Assembly: GCA_021776515.1 (NCBI GenBank) | Contig: JAJFFS010000016.1 | Span: 124,001-188,000, forward strand | Direction of reading: 5' to 3' | DNA length: 64,000 nucleotides | From: Robiginitomaculum sp. | GTDB lineage: Bacteria; Pseudomonadota; Alphaproteobacteria; Caulobacterales; Maricaulaceae | Shown: positions 25,465 through 34,635 of the stretch, piece by piece | Numbering within the stretch: the first letter of the stretch is position 1 | How the letters are laid out: each line of letters starts with the position of its first letter | The notes under the pieces: model-generated | Databases searched by the model: none | Seen by the model: the letters and a program-made list of their open reading frames with translations, nothing else | What the model was told of the DNA's origin: nothing | Position numbers and translations under genes: made by a program

Positions 25465-26325
25465 ATGCCCAGTGACAAACCACAACGCACCAAGGACCAT
25501 ATTGGCAAATATGTGGCTTCGGGTGATTGGAGCCAGTACTGGACCACCCGTATCAGCAAGGCACAAAATGGCCGCATCCATGTTCGTGGTTATCCGGTGG
25601 AAGAGTTGATTGAAAACCTGAGCTATACCCAATCTGCTTATCTGATCCTTACCGGCGAGGTGCCTGATAAACGCCAGGCAGACATTTTTGATCTGGTGTT
25701 GCGCAGTGGTATGGATCAGCAATTTGTTAGCTCCGCCGCAGGCGCCGCCCGCTTTACCGCATCGGCCAATCCTGACAGTGCCATTCCGGCCCTGGCCAGC
25801 GGCATATTGGCCAGCGGTTCAGTTACCGGATCGCCGCAGGAACCGGCAGAAATGCTGATCGAGGCCGTAGGGTGGAAACTTGGCCTTGATGAAACTGCCC
25901 AAAGGGTTGTGGATTTGTGGATGGAACGCAGGGGCACAGTTCCCGGCCTCGGCCATCCTTTGCATAAAACCGCTGAGCCGCGTGTAACCGTTGTGCGCCG
26001 GGTCGCGCAGGAGCTGGATGGCTGGCGCGAACATGGACAAGTGCTGGATGCTATCGAAGACGAGATTGAAAACCGCAAGGGCAAGCGCATTCCCATCAAT
26101 CTTGCCGGTGCTCTGGGGGCTATCACTGCTGATCTGGGATTTGATCCGCTTATCATTGGTGGTTTGGGGGCAATGAGCTATGGGGCGGCCCTCTTGGCCC
26201 ACATTACCGAGGAAGTACGCGAGGGCGTTCCCTTGCGCATTATTCCTGATCAATTGGGCGCGCATTATGCCGGGCCGGATGAACGCCATTTGCCCAAAAT
26301 TGATGGTAAGGAGGACAAGTCATGA
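25465..26325 (+). CDS. Short citrate synthase / citryl-CoA lyase-family protein
   Basis: 286 residues, far below the ~370-430 of housekeeping citrate synthases. Family features present are GRIHVRGYPVEELIENLSY, the catalytic-His segment VPGLGHPLHKTAEPRV and a C-terminal HITEEVREGVPLRI. It probably makes or breaks a carbon-carbon bond between a short acyl-CoA and a keto acid, in citryl-CoA-lyase style. It lies within an operon of CoA enzymes (3 nt after the DUF35 gene, 4-nt overlap with the next ligase), pointing to a pathway-specific rather than TCA role. The substrate is unknown. Confidence 0.8.
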   Translation: MPSDKPQRTKDHIGKYVASGDWSQYWTTRISKAQNGRIHVRGYPVEELIENLSYTQSAYLILTGEVPDKRQADIFDLVLRSGMDQQFVSSAAGAARFTASANPDSAIPALASGILASGSVTGSPQEPAEMLIEAVGWKLGLDETAQRVVDLWMERRGTVPGLGHPLHKTAEPRVTVVRRVAQELDGWREHGQVLDAIEDEIENRKGKRIPINLAGALGAITADLGFDPLIIGGLGAMSYGAALLAHITEEVREGVPLRIIPDQLGAHYAGPDERHLPKIDGKEDKS

Positions 26326-27875
26326 TCCATCCCTATTCTCATTATCCTGCCCGGGCGGCGCGGCACTGGCCAGATCGTGTGGCACTGGTAGAAGGGCCAC
26401 GCACGTGCACCTATACCGAGCTTGACCGACAAGGCATGGTTATTGCCAATGCGCTTTTGCAACTTGGGCTACAGCCCGGCGATCGTGTTGCTGTATTACA
26501 GCAAAACTGCATTGAATATGTTGAGGCGGTTGTTGGCATTGCCCGTGCGGGCGGCGCATTGGTGCCGCTATTGGGGGCGCTCACAACAGCTGAACACGCC
26601 TTTATATTGGAAAATTCCGGGGCGCGCTTTGCCATTGCGCTGTCTGCTGGCCGGGTGGAGCATTTGCGCACTGCCGCCGCAGATAATGTGCCTGTGCTGG
26701 CATTTGAGGATGCAGAAGGCACCATTAATCTCATCAAAGCGGCCACGACGCCTGATGCGCCGGTTGTTGTGGATTGTCCGCCAACGCAATTGGCGCAGAT
26801 ACTGTTTACCTCCGGCACGACAGGCAAACCCAAGGGCGTCACCCATTCGTATGCCAGCGTTTCCGCGGCGATGAATTTCTGGGCCAATACGTTTGACCTT
26901 ACCCCGGATGATCGCCTTCTGGGACAGCTTGCCCTTAGCCATTTTTGTGGCCGGGCGATGGACAGTTGCTGGGTTGCCGGTGCGCAACTGGTTATTTTAC
27001 CCGAGGCAGACCCGGCGGCGGTTCTGGCGGCAATAGATACGCACAAAATTACGATGATGCTGATGGTGCCAACGCTGCTCCGAATGTTGCTTGACCACCC
27101 TGATGCGGTGGCTGCTGACCTGACCAGCCTGCAGGCCGTGGTTTATGCCGCATCTCCTGCCGCGCCATCACTGGTGGAGCGTGCCAATAAACGGCTGGGT
27201 TCGGTGTTGCATACCGGTTTTGGCCAGACGGAGGCCTATGGCCTTAACACCTATATGGGGCCAGCGGAGCATAATGAGGCGCTGGCGGCAGGCGGGGATC
27301 GCCTCACCTCTATCGGGCGCGAATGTCCCTCGGCGCAGGTGAGGATACGCGATGAAGAAGGCAAGGATGTTCCCATTGGCGAAGTGGGCGAGATCTGGTT
27401 ATGCGCCCCATGGGCGACGCCGGGTTTCTGGCAGCGCCCGGACCTTGATGAGCAGCGTCTCACGAATGGCTGGCTGCGCACCGGTGATCTGGGTCGGGTC
27501 GAGGCAGACGGATATTTCTATCTGGCAGACCGCAAGGAAGACATGATTATCACCGGCGGCTTTAACGTCTATCCAGCTGAAGTTGAGAACGTTTTGATGG
27601 CGCATGACGCGGTTGCTGAATGCGGGGTTTATTCTGTACCCGATAGCAAATGGGGCGAGGCGATCAATGCCTCGGTTGTATTACGAGACGGCCATGAGGC
27701 CACGCCGGAAGAGCTGCAGGCGTTTGCCAAAAGTCAATTGGCACGCTTCAAGGCACCAAAGATTGTACGGATTGTGGACGAATTGCCCAAAACACCCGTT
27801 GGCAAGATATTACGGCGCACCTTGCGCGAGCCATTTTGGCAGGGGCAAAGCAGAAATGTGCACGGCGTAGAGTAA
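26322..27875 (+). CDS. AMP-dependent acyl-CoA ligase
   Basis: 517-residue ANL-superfamily ligase. The P-loop is ILFTSGTTGKPKGVTH. Later motifs are HTGFGQTEAYG, WLRTGDLGRVEADGYFYLAD, RKEDMIITGGFNVYPAEVEN and the C-terminal ELPKTPVGKILRRTLRE with the catalytic Lys. This arrangement fits medium-chain or aromatic acid CoA ligases rather than long-chain FadD. It activates a carboxylate, presumably the entry substrate or a cleavage product of this operon. It ends 14 nt from the convergent carboxylase gene. Confidence 0.9.
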   Translation: MIHPYSHYPARAARHWPDRVALVEGPRTCTYTELDRQGMVIANALLQLGLQPGDRVAVLQQNCIEYVEAVVGIARAGGALVPLLGALTTAEHAFILENSGARFAIALSAGRVEHLRTAAADNVPVLAFEDAEGTINLIKAATTPDAPVVVDCPPTQLAQILFTSGTTGKPKGVTHSYASVSAAMNFWANTFDLTPDDRLLGQLALSHFCGRAMDSCWVAGAQLVILPEADPAAVLAAIDTHKITMMLMVPTLLRMLLDHPDAVAADLTSLQAVVYAASPAAPSLVERANKRLGSVLHTGFGQTEAYGLNTYMGPAEHNEALAAGGDRLTSIGRECPSAQVRIRDEEGKDVPIGEVGEIWLCAPWATPGFWQRPDLDEQRLTNGWLRTGDLGRVEADGYFYLADRKEDMIITGGFNVYPAEVENVLMAHDAVAECGVYSVPDSKWGEAINASVVLRDGHEATPEELQAFAKSQLARFKAPKIVRIVDELPKTPVGKILRRTLREPFWQGQSRNVHGVE

Positions 27876-27889
27876 CGCCAGCCTGCCTT

Positions 27890-29902
27890 TTACGCTTTGA
27901 TTTCCAGCAACAGGGTATTGGCCGCGATCTGCACGCCGGGGGCAAAATGAATGGCCTCTATCTGGCCATCAATGTCGGCGGTAAGTTCGTGTTGCATCTT
28001 CATGGCTTCAAGAATGGCCAGTCGGTCCCCTTTGCTAACCGTATCGCCGGGCGTAACAAAAACCTCAATCAGCTTTCCGTGCATGGGTGTTGTAATGGTC
28101 CCGGCACTGGCGGCCCCCTCCTGCATTTGCGCCGGAACCACATGAATGTTTTGCACAGATAAATCGCGGCCATCGATGGATAATTGCAATTGTGAACCGG
28201 TTGCATCATTTTGGGGTTGATGAAAGAGAATGTCCTTGCGCGTGCCGTTGAGGTCCAGCGAAGCATGGTGATCGGCAATGCGTAACACTTTGAGCGCAAA
28301 CACGTCACCGCCACTGCAAATCTGATAGCGATCTGCGCCAACCGGCGTGACCGTCAGATCAAGACAGGCATCGTTATCTGCAAAACGATAGGGCGCGGCG
28401 ATTGAGGTTGCGCTTGTCCAGCCCATAAGCGGGGGGGCAAGAAAAAGGGAGCGGGCCAGCGCCTGGCTACGGGCGCAAACGTAAAAAAGCACAGAGGCGA
28501 CAGCGGCATCTTCAAGCCTCAAGGCTTCGGGTGCAAAACACGCTTCGGTAAAGTTTTGAGCTATAAAGCCGGTGCTTGCCTGACCATTTACAAATTCAGA
28601 CTGTTCCAGTGCGTCAATCAGGAATGACTTGTTGGTTTTAACACCAAACAGGGCCGTTTCACCTAAGGCCTGAACAAGCCTGCACCGTGCCTCTTCGCGG
28701 GTTGCGCCATGGGCAATGATTTTGGCCAGCATGGGATCATAAAAAGGCGAGACAACACTGCCCGTTTTAATGCCGGTATCAATGCGTACGCCGCCGCCCA
28801 CTGCCGGGTGCCAAAGGTCAATCGGGCCGGTGCAGGGCAGAAAATCCTGATGGGTATCTTCCGCATAAAGGCGGGCTTCGATGGCGTGCCCTTCAAGCGC
28901 TATATCATCTTGCGTAAAGTCCAGCTCATGGCCCTGGGCAATGCGGATTTGCAGTGCCACGAGGTCCAGACCTGTCACCATTTCCGTTACCGGGTGCTCA
29001 ACCTGCAAGCGGGTGTTCATTTCCAGAAAATAAAATTCGCAGGCGCTGTCCAGCAAAAATTCAACCGTTCCGGCACCGACATAATTAATGTCTTGCGCGG
29101 CTTTGATGGCGGCCCCGCCCATGGCGTCACGCAAGGCACTGGTCATGCCGGGCGCGGGGGCTTCTTCAAGCACTTTTTGGTGGCGCCGTTGCACCGAGCA
29201 ATCGCGTTCGCCCAAATGAACAACATGACCATGGTTATCCGCGAGGATTTGAATTTCAACATGGCGTGGATTGATCAGCGCGCGTTCAAGGATCAGCGCC
29301 CCGTCACCAAAGGCGTTTTCGGCTTCGCTACGCGCTGTTTTGATGGCAGAGGCAAGGTTGGTTTTATCTTCAACCAGCCGCATACCACGCCCACCGCCAC
29401 CTGCGGCCGCCTTGACCATAAGGGGAAAGCCAATGTCTTTTGCGGCCTCTGCCAAGGCGGTATCTGACTGATCTTCGCCCTGATAACCGGGGATGCAGGG
29501 AATGTTGGCCTTGATCATGGCGCGTTTGGCCTTGGCCTTGTCGCCCATCAGGTCAATCGCCTCTGCGCCGGGGCCAATGAAGATGAAACCAGCCTTGGCA
29601 CACGCACCCGCAAAACCGGCATTTTCAGATAAAAACCCATAGCCAGGGTGGATGGCCCCGGCATTGCTTGCCCGGGCCGCGTCCAGAATGCGTGTCGCGT
29701 TTAGATAAGAATCCTGTGCCGGTGCCGCGCCCAGCAAAACCGCCTCATCGGCCATTGTCACGTGCGGGGCATCGGCATCCGCGTCGGAATAGACGGCAAT
29801 TGTGCGCAGCCCAAGCGCCTTGGCGCTGCGGATAATGCGACAGGCAATTTCGCCGCGATTGGCGATAAGCACGCTTTGAAATGGTGTTGGCTTTTTATTC
29901 AT
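27890..29902 (-). CDS. Acyl-CoA carboxylase alpha subunit (biotin carboxylase + biotin carrier)
   Basis: 670 residues. The N-terminal biotin carboxylase opens with SVLIANRGEIACRIIRSAKA, and the ATP-grasp region contains KAAAGGGGRGMRLVED, HLGERDCSVQRRHQK and EMNTRLQVEHPVTEM. The C-terminal biotinyl domain ends near ILEAMKMQHELTADI with the biotinylated Lys in AMKM. The length and domain set match methylcrotonyl-, geranyl- or propionyl-CoA carboxylase alpha subunits. Start 29902 places the first strand normally and is preceded by a weak GGGAA. It lies 13 nt behind the beta subunit, in one operon with an AtuA-family gene, which favours an acyclic-terpenoid-like (geranyl-CoA type) substrate. Confidence 0.92.
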   Translation of the reverse strand: MNKKPTPFQSVLIANRGEIACRIIRSAKALGLRTIAVYSDADADAPHVTMADEAVLLGAAPAQDSYLNATRILDAARASNAGAIHPGYGFLSENAGFAGACAKAGFIFIGPGAEAIDLMGDKAKAKRAMIKANIPCIPGYQGEDQSDTALAEAAKDIGFPLMVKAAAGGGGRGMRLVEDKTNLASAIKTARSEAENAFGDGALILERALINPRHVEIQILADNHGHVVHLGERDCSVQRRHQKVLEEAPAPGMTSALRDAMGGAAIKAAQDINYVGAGTVEFLLDSACEFYFLEMNTRLQVEHPVTEMVTGLDLVALQIRIAQGHELDFTQDDIALEGHAIEARLYAEDTHQDFLPCTGPIDLWHPAVGGGVRIDTGIKTGSVVSPFYDPMLAKIIAHGATREEARCRLVQALGETALFGVKTNKSFLIDALEQSEFVNGQASTGFIAQNFTEACFAPEALRLEDAAVASVLFYVCARSQALARSLFLAPPLMGWTSATSIAAPYRFADNDACLDLTVTPVGADRYQICSGGDVFALKVLRIADHHASLDLNGTRKDILFHQPQNDATGSQLQLSIDGRDLSVQNIHVVPAQMQEGAASAGTITTPMHGKLIEVFVTPGDTVSKGDRLAILEAMKMQHELTADIDGQIEAIHFAPGVQIAANTLLLEIKA

Positions 29903-29915
29903 ATCAAATTTCCCG

Positions 29916-31538
29916 CTACATTCTGGCAATGCCAAAACTGTTGGGTTTGACGTGGCGATGGCCAGCCTCCCAAACTGTCGCCAGAAGAAAACCCAGCGCT
30001 TTGCGGGTATCGCGGGGGTCAATCATACCATCATCAAGACAATGGCCTGATGTATAAAAAGCGCTGGATTGCGAGTTAAAAAGCTCTGCCAGCATTTTCT
30101 CCTGCATGTCCATCTGCTGTTTATCAGTTTTTATGCCGGTTTTGGAGGCGGCGGCTTCGGCGACGATCGACATAACCTGCGCCGCCTGTTCACCGCCCAT
30201 AACCCCCATGGAGGCATTGGGCCAGGAGAAACAAAAATCAGGGTCATATCCGCGCCCGCACATGCCATAATTACCGGCGCCATAACTGGCACCGATCATA
30301 AATGTGATACGCGGAACGCTGACATTGGTGACCGCCTGGATCATCTTGGATCCATGCTTGATCATGCCGCCTTGTTCGTATTCCTTGCCAACAAGATAGC
30401 CGGTGGTATTTTGCAAAAACACCAGCGGCATATCGGCCTGATCGCAAAGCTGCATAAACTGGGTGGCCTTGGTGGCCCCGTCGGGATCAATCGGGCCGTT
30501 ATTGCCAATGATCCCGCAAGGCTGGCCATAAACCTGCGCCTGTACGCACACCGTCGAAACGCCATAGCGCGGTTTGAAATCGGTAAAGTCCGATCCATCA
30601 ACAATACGGGCCATGACCTCGCGCACATCATAGGGCTTGCGATAATCGGTGGGAACGATGCCCGGCAATTCATCAGGGCTGTAAACCGGCTCACGAAATG
30701 GCCGTGCTGGTCGGGGCGCACAGCGATCATTCCAGCCAAGGCGTGAAACCACTTCGCGGGCGATTAAAACCCCTTCGCCATCATCCTCAGCAAGGTATTC
30801 TGCCAGCCCTGAAATGCTGGCGTGCATTTGCGCCCCGCCCAGCTCTTCGTCGGTGGCAATTTCGCCGGTGGCGGCCTTGAGCAGTGGCGGTCCGGCCAGA
30901 AATGCCTTGCCGCGATCTTTAACCGCGATTACATAATCAGAAAGTCCCGGCATATAAGCCCCGCCCGCCGTTGCGGAACCGTGAAGGACAGAAATAACCG
31001 GCAAGCCTGCCTTGCTAAGCCGCGCAAGATTGGCAAATAGTGCGCCGCCGGTGACAAAGGCTTCGACCGTGTAGTTAAGCAGATCGCCGCCGGCACTTTC
31101 AACCAAATGGACGAAGGGCAGGTTTTGTTGCAGGGCGATCTCCTGTGCGCGGCGCAACCGATACCCCCCGGCGGTGGTCAAGGAACCAGCCTTGATACCA
31201 CTGTCATCGGTGACAATGGCGCACCGCACGCCATTGATAAACCCAATACCGGCCATGATGGTTGAACCGGGAATTGATTTTTCCTCATCATCGGTATCCA
31301 GCAGATACCCGGCAATATTGCCAATTTCAAAATACGGCATACCGGGGTCAAGAAGCCGCGCCAGTCTCTCGCGCGGCAATAACTGGCCGCGTGCATCAAA
31401 GCGCTCTTTGCGTTTTGCCGACTGCGCCGGTGCGCGGGCGTTTAACGCACCCAGTTTATCCACCAGCGTCATCATATCGGCGCGGTTATTCTGAAAGGCG
31501 CTGGATTGCGTATCCACTTTGGACTGAAATACTGTCAT
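29916..31538 (-). CDS. Acyl-CoA carboxylase beta subunit (carboxyltransferase)
   Basis: 540-residue carboxyltransferase that moves CO2 from biotin to an acyl-CoA. Motifs: GSATAGGAYMPGLSDYVI, FLAGPPLLKAATGEIATDEE, LGGAQMHASISG, then the second crotonase half with GIIGNNGPIDPDGATKATQF and MIGASYGAGNYGMCGRGYDP. These match the methylcrotonyl/geranyl-CoA carboxylase beta group. Whether the substrate is methylcrotonyl- or geranyl-like cannot be settled by eye. It overlaps the AtuA-family gene upstream by 4 nt and pairs with the alpha subunit at 27890-29902. Confidence 0.92.
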   Translation of the reverse strand: MTVFQSKVDTQSSAFQNNRADMMTLVDKLGALNARAPAQSAKRKERFDARGQLLPRERLARLLDPGMPYFEIGNIAGYLLDTDDEEKSIPGSTIMAGIGFINGVRCAIVTDDSGIKAGSLTTAGGYRLRRAQEIALQQNLPFVHLVESAGGDLLNYTVEAFVTGGALFANLARLSKAGLPVISVLHGSATAGGAYMPGLSDYVIAVKDRGKAFLAGPPLLKAATGEIATDEELGGAQMHASISGLAEYLAEDDGEGVLIAREVVSRLGWNDRCAPRPARPFREPVYSPDELPGIVPTDYRKPYDVREVMARIVDGSDFTDFKPRYGVSTVCVQAQVYGQPCGIIGNNGPIDPDGATKATQFMQLCDQADMPLVFLQNTTGYLVGKEYEQGGMIKHGSKMIQAVTNVSVPRITFMIGASYGAGNYGMCGRGYDPDFCFSWPNASMGVMGGEQAAQVMSIVAEAAASKTGIKTDKQQMDMQEKMLAELFNSQSSAFYTSGHCLDDGMIDPRDTRKALGFLLATVWEAGHRHVKPNSFGIARM

Positions 31539-33355
31539 GTCAGCATCTTTGCGAGTGTTTGAGGAACCGGAACCGGGTGAGCCAGTAAAATTTGAGCGTA
31601 GCCCTTTCCTTGCGGGTCATTGCGAATTGAGGCCATGCCGCCGCCGCCCAGTACGGCATCAATAAGAAAGTTTATCGCAAGGCTGCCCGGCATGTAGAAA
31701 CGCTGAACTTTATCTATATCCGCCCCCCCGTCAATAAAATGCGCAAATCGCCTGGCCACGGTCCTTTCGGTCAGGGCGGCCCAAATATAGGGTAGATACT
31801 CTTCTTTACGGGCGATAATACCAATATTGGCTTTGTCTCCCTTATCGCCAGAGCGCCCCCAGGCCAGCTTGATAAGGGGAATTTCGACAAATCTGTCTGT
31901 GGTTTTGAGGCCGGGAGGGGGCAGGGGCCTTTCGATAAGTGAGGGATTAACGGGTGTGCCTGCCGCATCGGAAAATTGTTGCGCTTTGCCGTTCATATCA
32001 ACGTGGATAATGATGTCTTCTTTGGGCGTTAAATATGAGAACAGGCGCACCACGGGCGAGGGTTTCGGGCGTCCGCCCGCAAACCCGGACAGCCCCGGCG
32101 GCGAGGCAAGGCCCAGCCCGGTAATTTCCTTTAGCAGCATCCCAAGGGCCATGGCATCCTCATGCCGGGCGGCAATTTTAAGGGCTACTTCGCGGGCGCT
32201 ATCAATTTCACAAAAATCACCAAACTGGCTTTCCGCACCGATGATCTCAATGCTGGTTTCGGTGAAAGCACCAAGGTTGACCCGGTGCAGCGCCTCGTTT
32301 GCCCGCGTGAAAGCAGCTTCGGCAAGCTTGCGTGCTTTTTTGTCTGCATCAAATCCATAATAGCTGAGCATCACCCCGGCGCGAAATCCGTCCGCATGGG
32401 TAAGCGATGTTTTATAGGTATCCGGTGCCGGGTAACCTCTGGCGGGGGATACAGTGACGCGGGTATTGCTTTCCTGCTGGATGCGAACTTCAGAAAAATC
32501 ACAAACCACATCGGGTAGAATGTATTGTTGCGGGTCGCCAATTTCATAGACTAGCTGTTCACAAACGGTACCAACACTGACCAGTCCGCCGGTCTCTTCC
32601 GCCTTTGTTACGGTGAAAGAACCATCGGCATTTATGTCGCCAATAGGGTAGCCGATATTGGCAATATCGGGGACATCCTCCCAATCGGTAAAATTGCCAC
32701 CACTGACTTGCGGGCCACATTCCAGAATATGCCCGGCCAGCGATCCGCTGGCCAGTTTGTCGTACTCATCCGCGCTCCAGCCAAAGGCATGAATACACGC
32801 ACCAAGCGTTACCGCGCTATCGACGCAGCGCCCGGTGATAACAATATCGGCCCCCTGATCCAGCGCCACTGCGATCGGGAAAGCACCAAGATAGGCGTTT
32901 ATGCTGGCGATTTTTTCCGGATCGGGAAATACAGCACTGGTGAACATTTCGCCTGGCGCACTAGCGGCGATATTGGTCTTTTGCTCCATCAGATCATCGC
33001 CGGTAATAACCGCAACCTTGAGGTCCAGCCCGGCATCCTTGATCAAGGCCCGCACCATAGCGCCGCAAGCAGCGGGGTTTACCCCGCCCGCGTTTGAGAT
33101 AATTTTGACGCCCTGACGGGCAATCTCTGAGAGGTTTGGCTTCAGCACCGCTGTGATGAAATCTATGGCAAAGCCGGCATTGGCATTTTTGGCTTTGGCG
33201 CGGGCCATGATCGACATGGTGATCTCCGCAAGATAGTCAAAGACTATATAATCAAGTCCGCCTGCGGTAAGAAATTGTGGTGTTGCCATGGCGCTCTCGC
33301 CCCAATAACCACTGGCACCACCGATCCGGATTGTCTTTGTTGTATTTGCCGTCAA
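31535..33355 (-). CDS. AtuA family (DUF1446) acyclic-terpene-utilization-like protein
   Basis: 606 residues. The start IRIGGASGYWGESAMATPQF is the DUF1446 signature, followed by YIVFDYLAEITMSIMARAKA and KIISNAGGVNPAACGAMVRA. A C-terminal AtuA-like domain (about the last 110 residues) contains LIKLAWGRSGDKGDKANIGI. In Pseudomonas, AtuA is required for citronellol/geraniol use, though its reaction is not known. Here it starts an operon with carboxylase beta and alpha, as in atu-like loci, and is divergent from a two-subunit acyl-CoA dehydrogenase. The substrate assignment remains inferred. Confidence 0.88.
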   Translation of the reverse strand: MTANTTKTIRIGGASGYWGESAMATPQFLTAGGLDYIVFDYLAEITMSIMARAKAKNANAGFAIDFITAVLKPNLSEIARQGVKIISNAGGVNPAACGAMVRALIKDAGLDLKVAVITGDDLMEQKTNIAASAPGEMFTSAVFPDPEKIASINAYLGAFPIAVALDQGADIVITGRCVDSAVTLGACIHAFGWSADEYDKLASGSLAGHILECGPQVSGGNFTDWEDVPDIANIGYPIGDINADGSFTVTKAEETGGLVSVGTVCEQLVYEIGDPQQYILPDVVCDFSEVRIQQESNTRVTVSPARGYPAPDTYKTSLTHADGFRAGVMLSYYGFDADKKARKLAEAAFTRANEALHRVNLGAFTETSIEIIGAESQFGDFCEIDSAREVALKIAARHEDAMALGMLLKEITGLGLASPPGLSGFAGGRPKPSPVVRLFSYLTPKEDIIIHVDMNGKAQQFSDAAGTPVNPSLIERPLPPPGLKTTDRFVEIPLIKLAWGRSGDKGDKANIGIIARKEEYLPYIWAALTERTVARRFAHFIDGGADIDKVQRFYMPGSLAINFLIDAVLGGGGMASIRNDPQGKGYAQILLAHPVPVPQTLAKMLT

Positions 33356-33417
33356 AATAATTCCCTTTGAAAAGAATGTGCTTTAGACTTCTGAGGATGA
33401 AACACGATGGAGTTTTG

Positions 33418-34626
33418 ATGAGCAAGGCTAATCAGCACGAAGTTGACGAATTTGCGAAGGACGCCGATGCGTGGTTTCGTGAAAACGTAAACCCTGATCC
33501 CGGCTTTATGTTGCCACTGACGTTTATGGAAGTGGGGACAGACCAGCAGTTTGAATTTTTACAAAACTGGCAGGGCAAGGTTTATGAAGCTGGCTTTTTG
33601 GGGGTGGCATGGCCTCGTGAATATGGTGGCGGCGGGCTGGCCCCGGCATTTCAAAACGCGGCAACCGATGCCATGCGCCGCTATAATGCGCCGATTATGC
33701 TAAACGCCATCGGCCTTAACTGGACCGGACCATTGCTGCTGGATATAGGCACCCAGGCGCATAGGGAAAAATATATCAAAGGCATTCTTTCGGCGGAAGA
33801 CATCTGGTGCCAGGGGTTTTCCGAGCCGGAAAACGGCTCTGACCTTGGCAATGCGCAATTGCGTGCGGTGCGCGAAGGCGATGAGTACGTACTGAACGGG
33901 TCCAAAATCTGGACGACGCTGGGCAATTACGCCAAATATATGATCCTGCTGGCGCGGACCAATACCGAGGCACCAAACAAATATGCGGGCCTGAGCTTCT
34001 TTCTGTCCCCGATGAAAATTGAGGGCGTTGAAACCCATCCGATCCGCAAGCTTACGGGCGAATATGGCTTTACCCAGACATTCTTCACCGATGCGCGCAT
34101 TCCCGCTGACGGATTGATGAGCGAAGAGGGTAGCGGCTGGCTGGTGGCCATGAAAACGCTGGAATATGAGCGCGGCGCCCGCGACGGTCTGGCAGGCGGC
34201 TATATGATAACGCCGCTTGATGCTTTTGCGGTTATTGAACTGGCCAAAAAGGCACAACGTGATGGCGCTCCGGTAATGGATGACCCGGTCATGCGCGACC
34301 AGCTGGTTGAATTTATTATTGAGGCGCAAAGCCTGAACTTGTGCAAGGAGCGCGGCCATATCGCCCCTCTGAACGAGGAAAGACCTATGGGGTTATCCTT
34401 GTCGGGCAAGTTGATGGGCACCGAATTTGTCCGCCGCATCAATGAATTTGCCATCGCCATGCAAGGTACCAAAGGCGGGTATTATGTCGGCGATCCGAAC
34501 GCCGTTGATGACGGGTTGTGGACACGCGGTTACCTGAACGCCTTTTCTGCCACCATTGGTGGCGGCACGTCAGAAATTCAGCACAATATCATTGCCGAGC
34601 ACATCCTCGGCCTACCAAAGCGTTAG
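33418..34626 (+). CDS. Acyl-CoA dehydrogenase, large subunit of a probable heteromeric pair
   Basis: 402 residues. FAD/substrate motifs: CQGFSEPENGSDLGNAQL and NGSKIWTTLGNYAKYM. Helix G reads MKTLEYERGARDG, with Glu at the isovaleryl-CoA/ChsE4-type catalytic position. The C-terminal IGGGTSEIQHNIIAEHILGL is intact but there is no MCAD-type Glu. The next gene encodes a second, shorter dehydrogenase 9 nt downstream, the arrangement of alpha2beta2 enzymes known from steroid side-chain degradation. ATG 33418 was chosen because GGAG lies 5 nt upstream. Divergent from the AtuA operon. Confidence 0.88.
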   Translation: MSKANQHEVDEFAKDADAWFRENVNPDPGFMLPLTFMEVGTDQQFEFLQNWQGKVYEAGFLGVAWPREYGGGGLAPAFQNAATDAMRRYNAPIMLNAIGLNWTGPLLLDIGTQAHREKYIKGILSAEDIWCQGFSEPENGSDLGNAQLRAVREGDEYVLNGSKIWTTLGNYAKYMILLARTNTEAPNKYAGLSFFLSPMKIEGVETHPIRKLTGEYGFTQTFFTDARIPADGLMSEEGSGWLVAMKTLEYERGARDGLAGGYMITPLDAFAVIELAKKAQRDGAPVMDDPVMRDQLVEFIIEAQSLNLCKERGHIAPLNEERPMGLSLSGKLMGTEFVRRINEFAIAMQGTKGGYYVGDPNAVDDGLWTRGYLNAFSATIGGGTSEIQHNIIAEHILGLPKR

Positions 34627-34635
34627 GCGGGACAC

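Noticed and set aside
25465-26325. Housekeeping citrate synthase
   Set aside because: Too short and placed within a catabolic operon; the TCA enzyme should be elsewhere.
27890-33355. Leucine/isovalerate (liu) catabolic cluster
   Set aside because: No HMG-CoA lyase or clear isovaleryl-CoA dehydrogenase accompanies the carboxylase, while an AtuA protein does.
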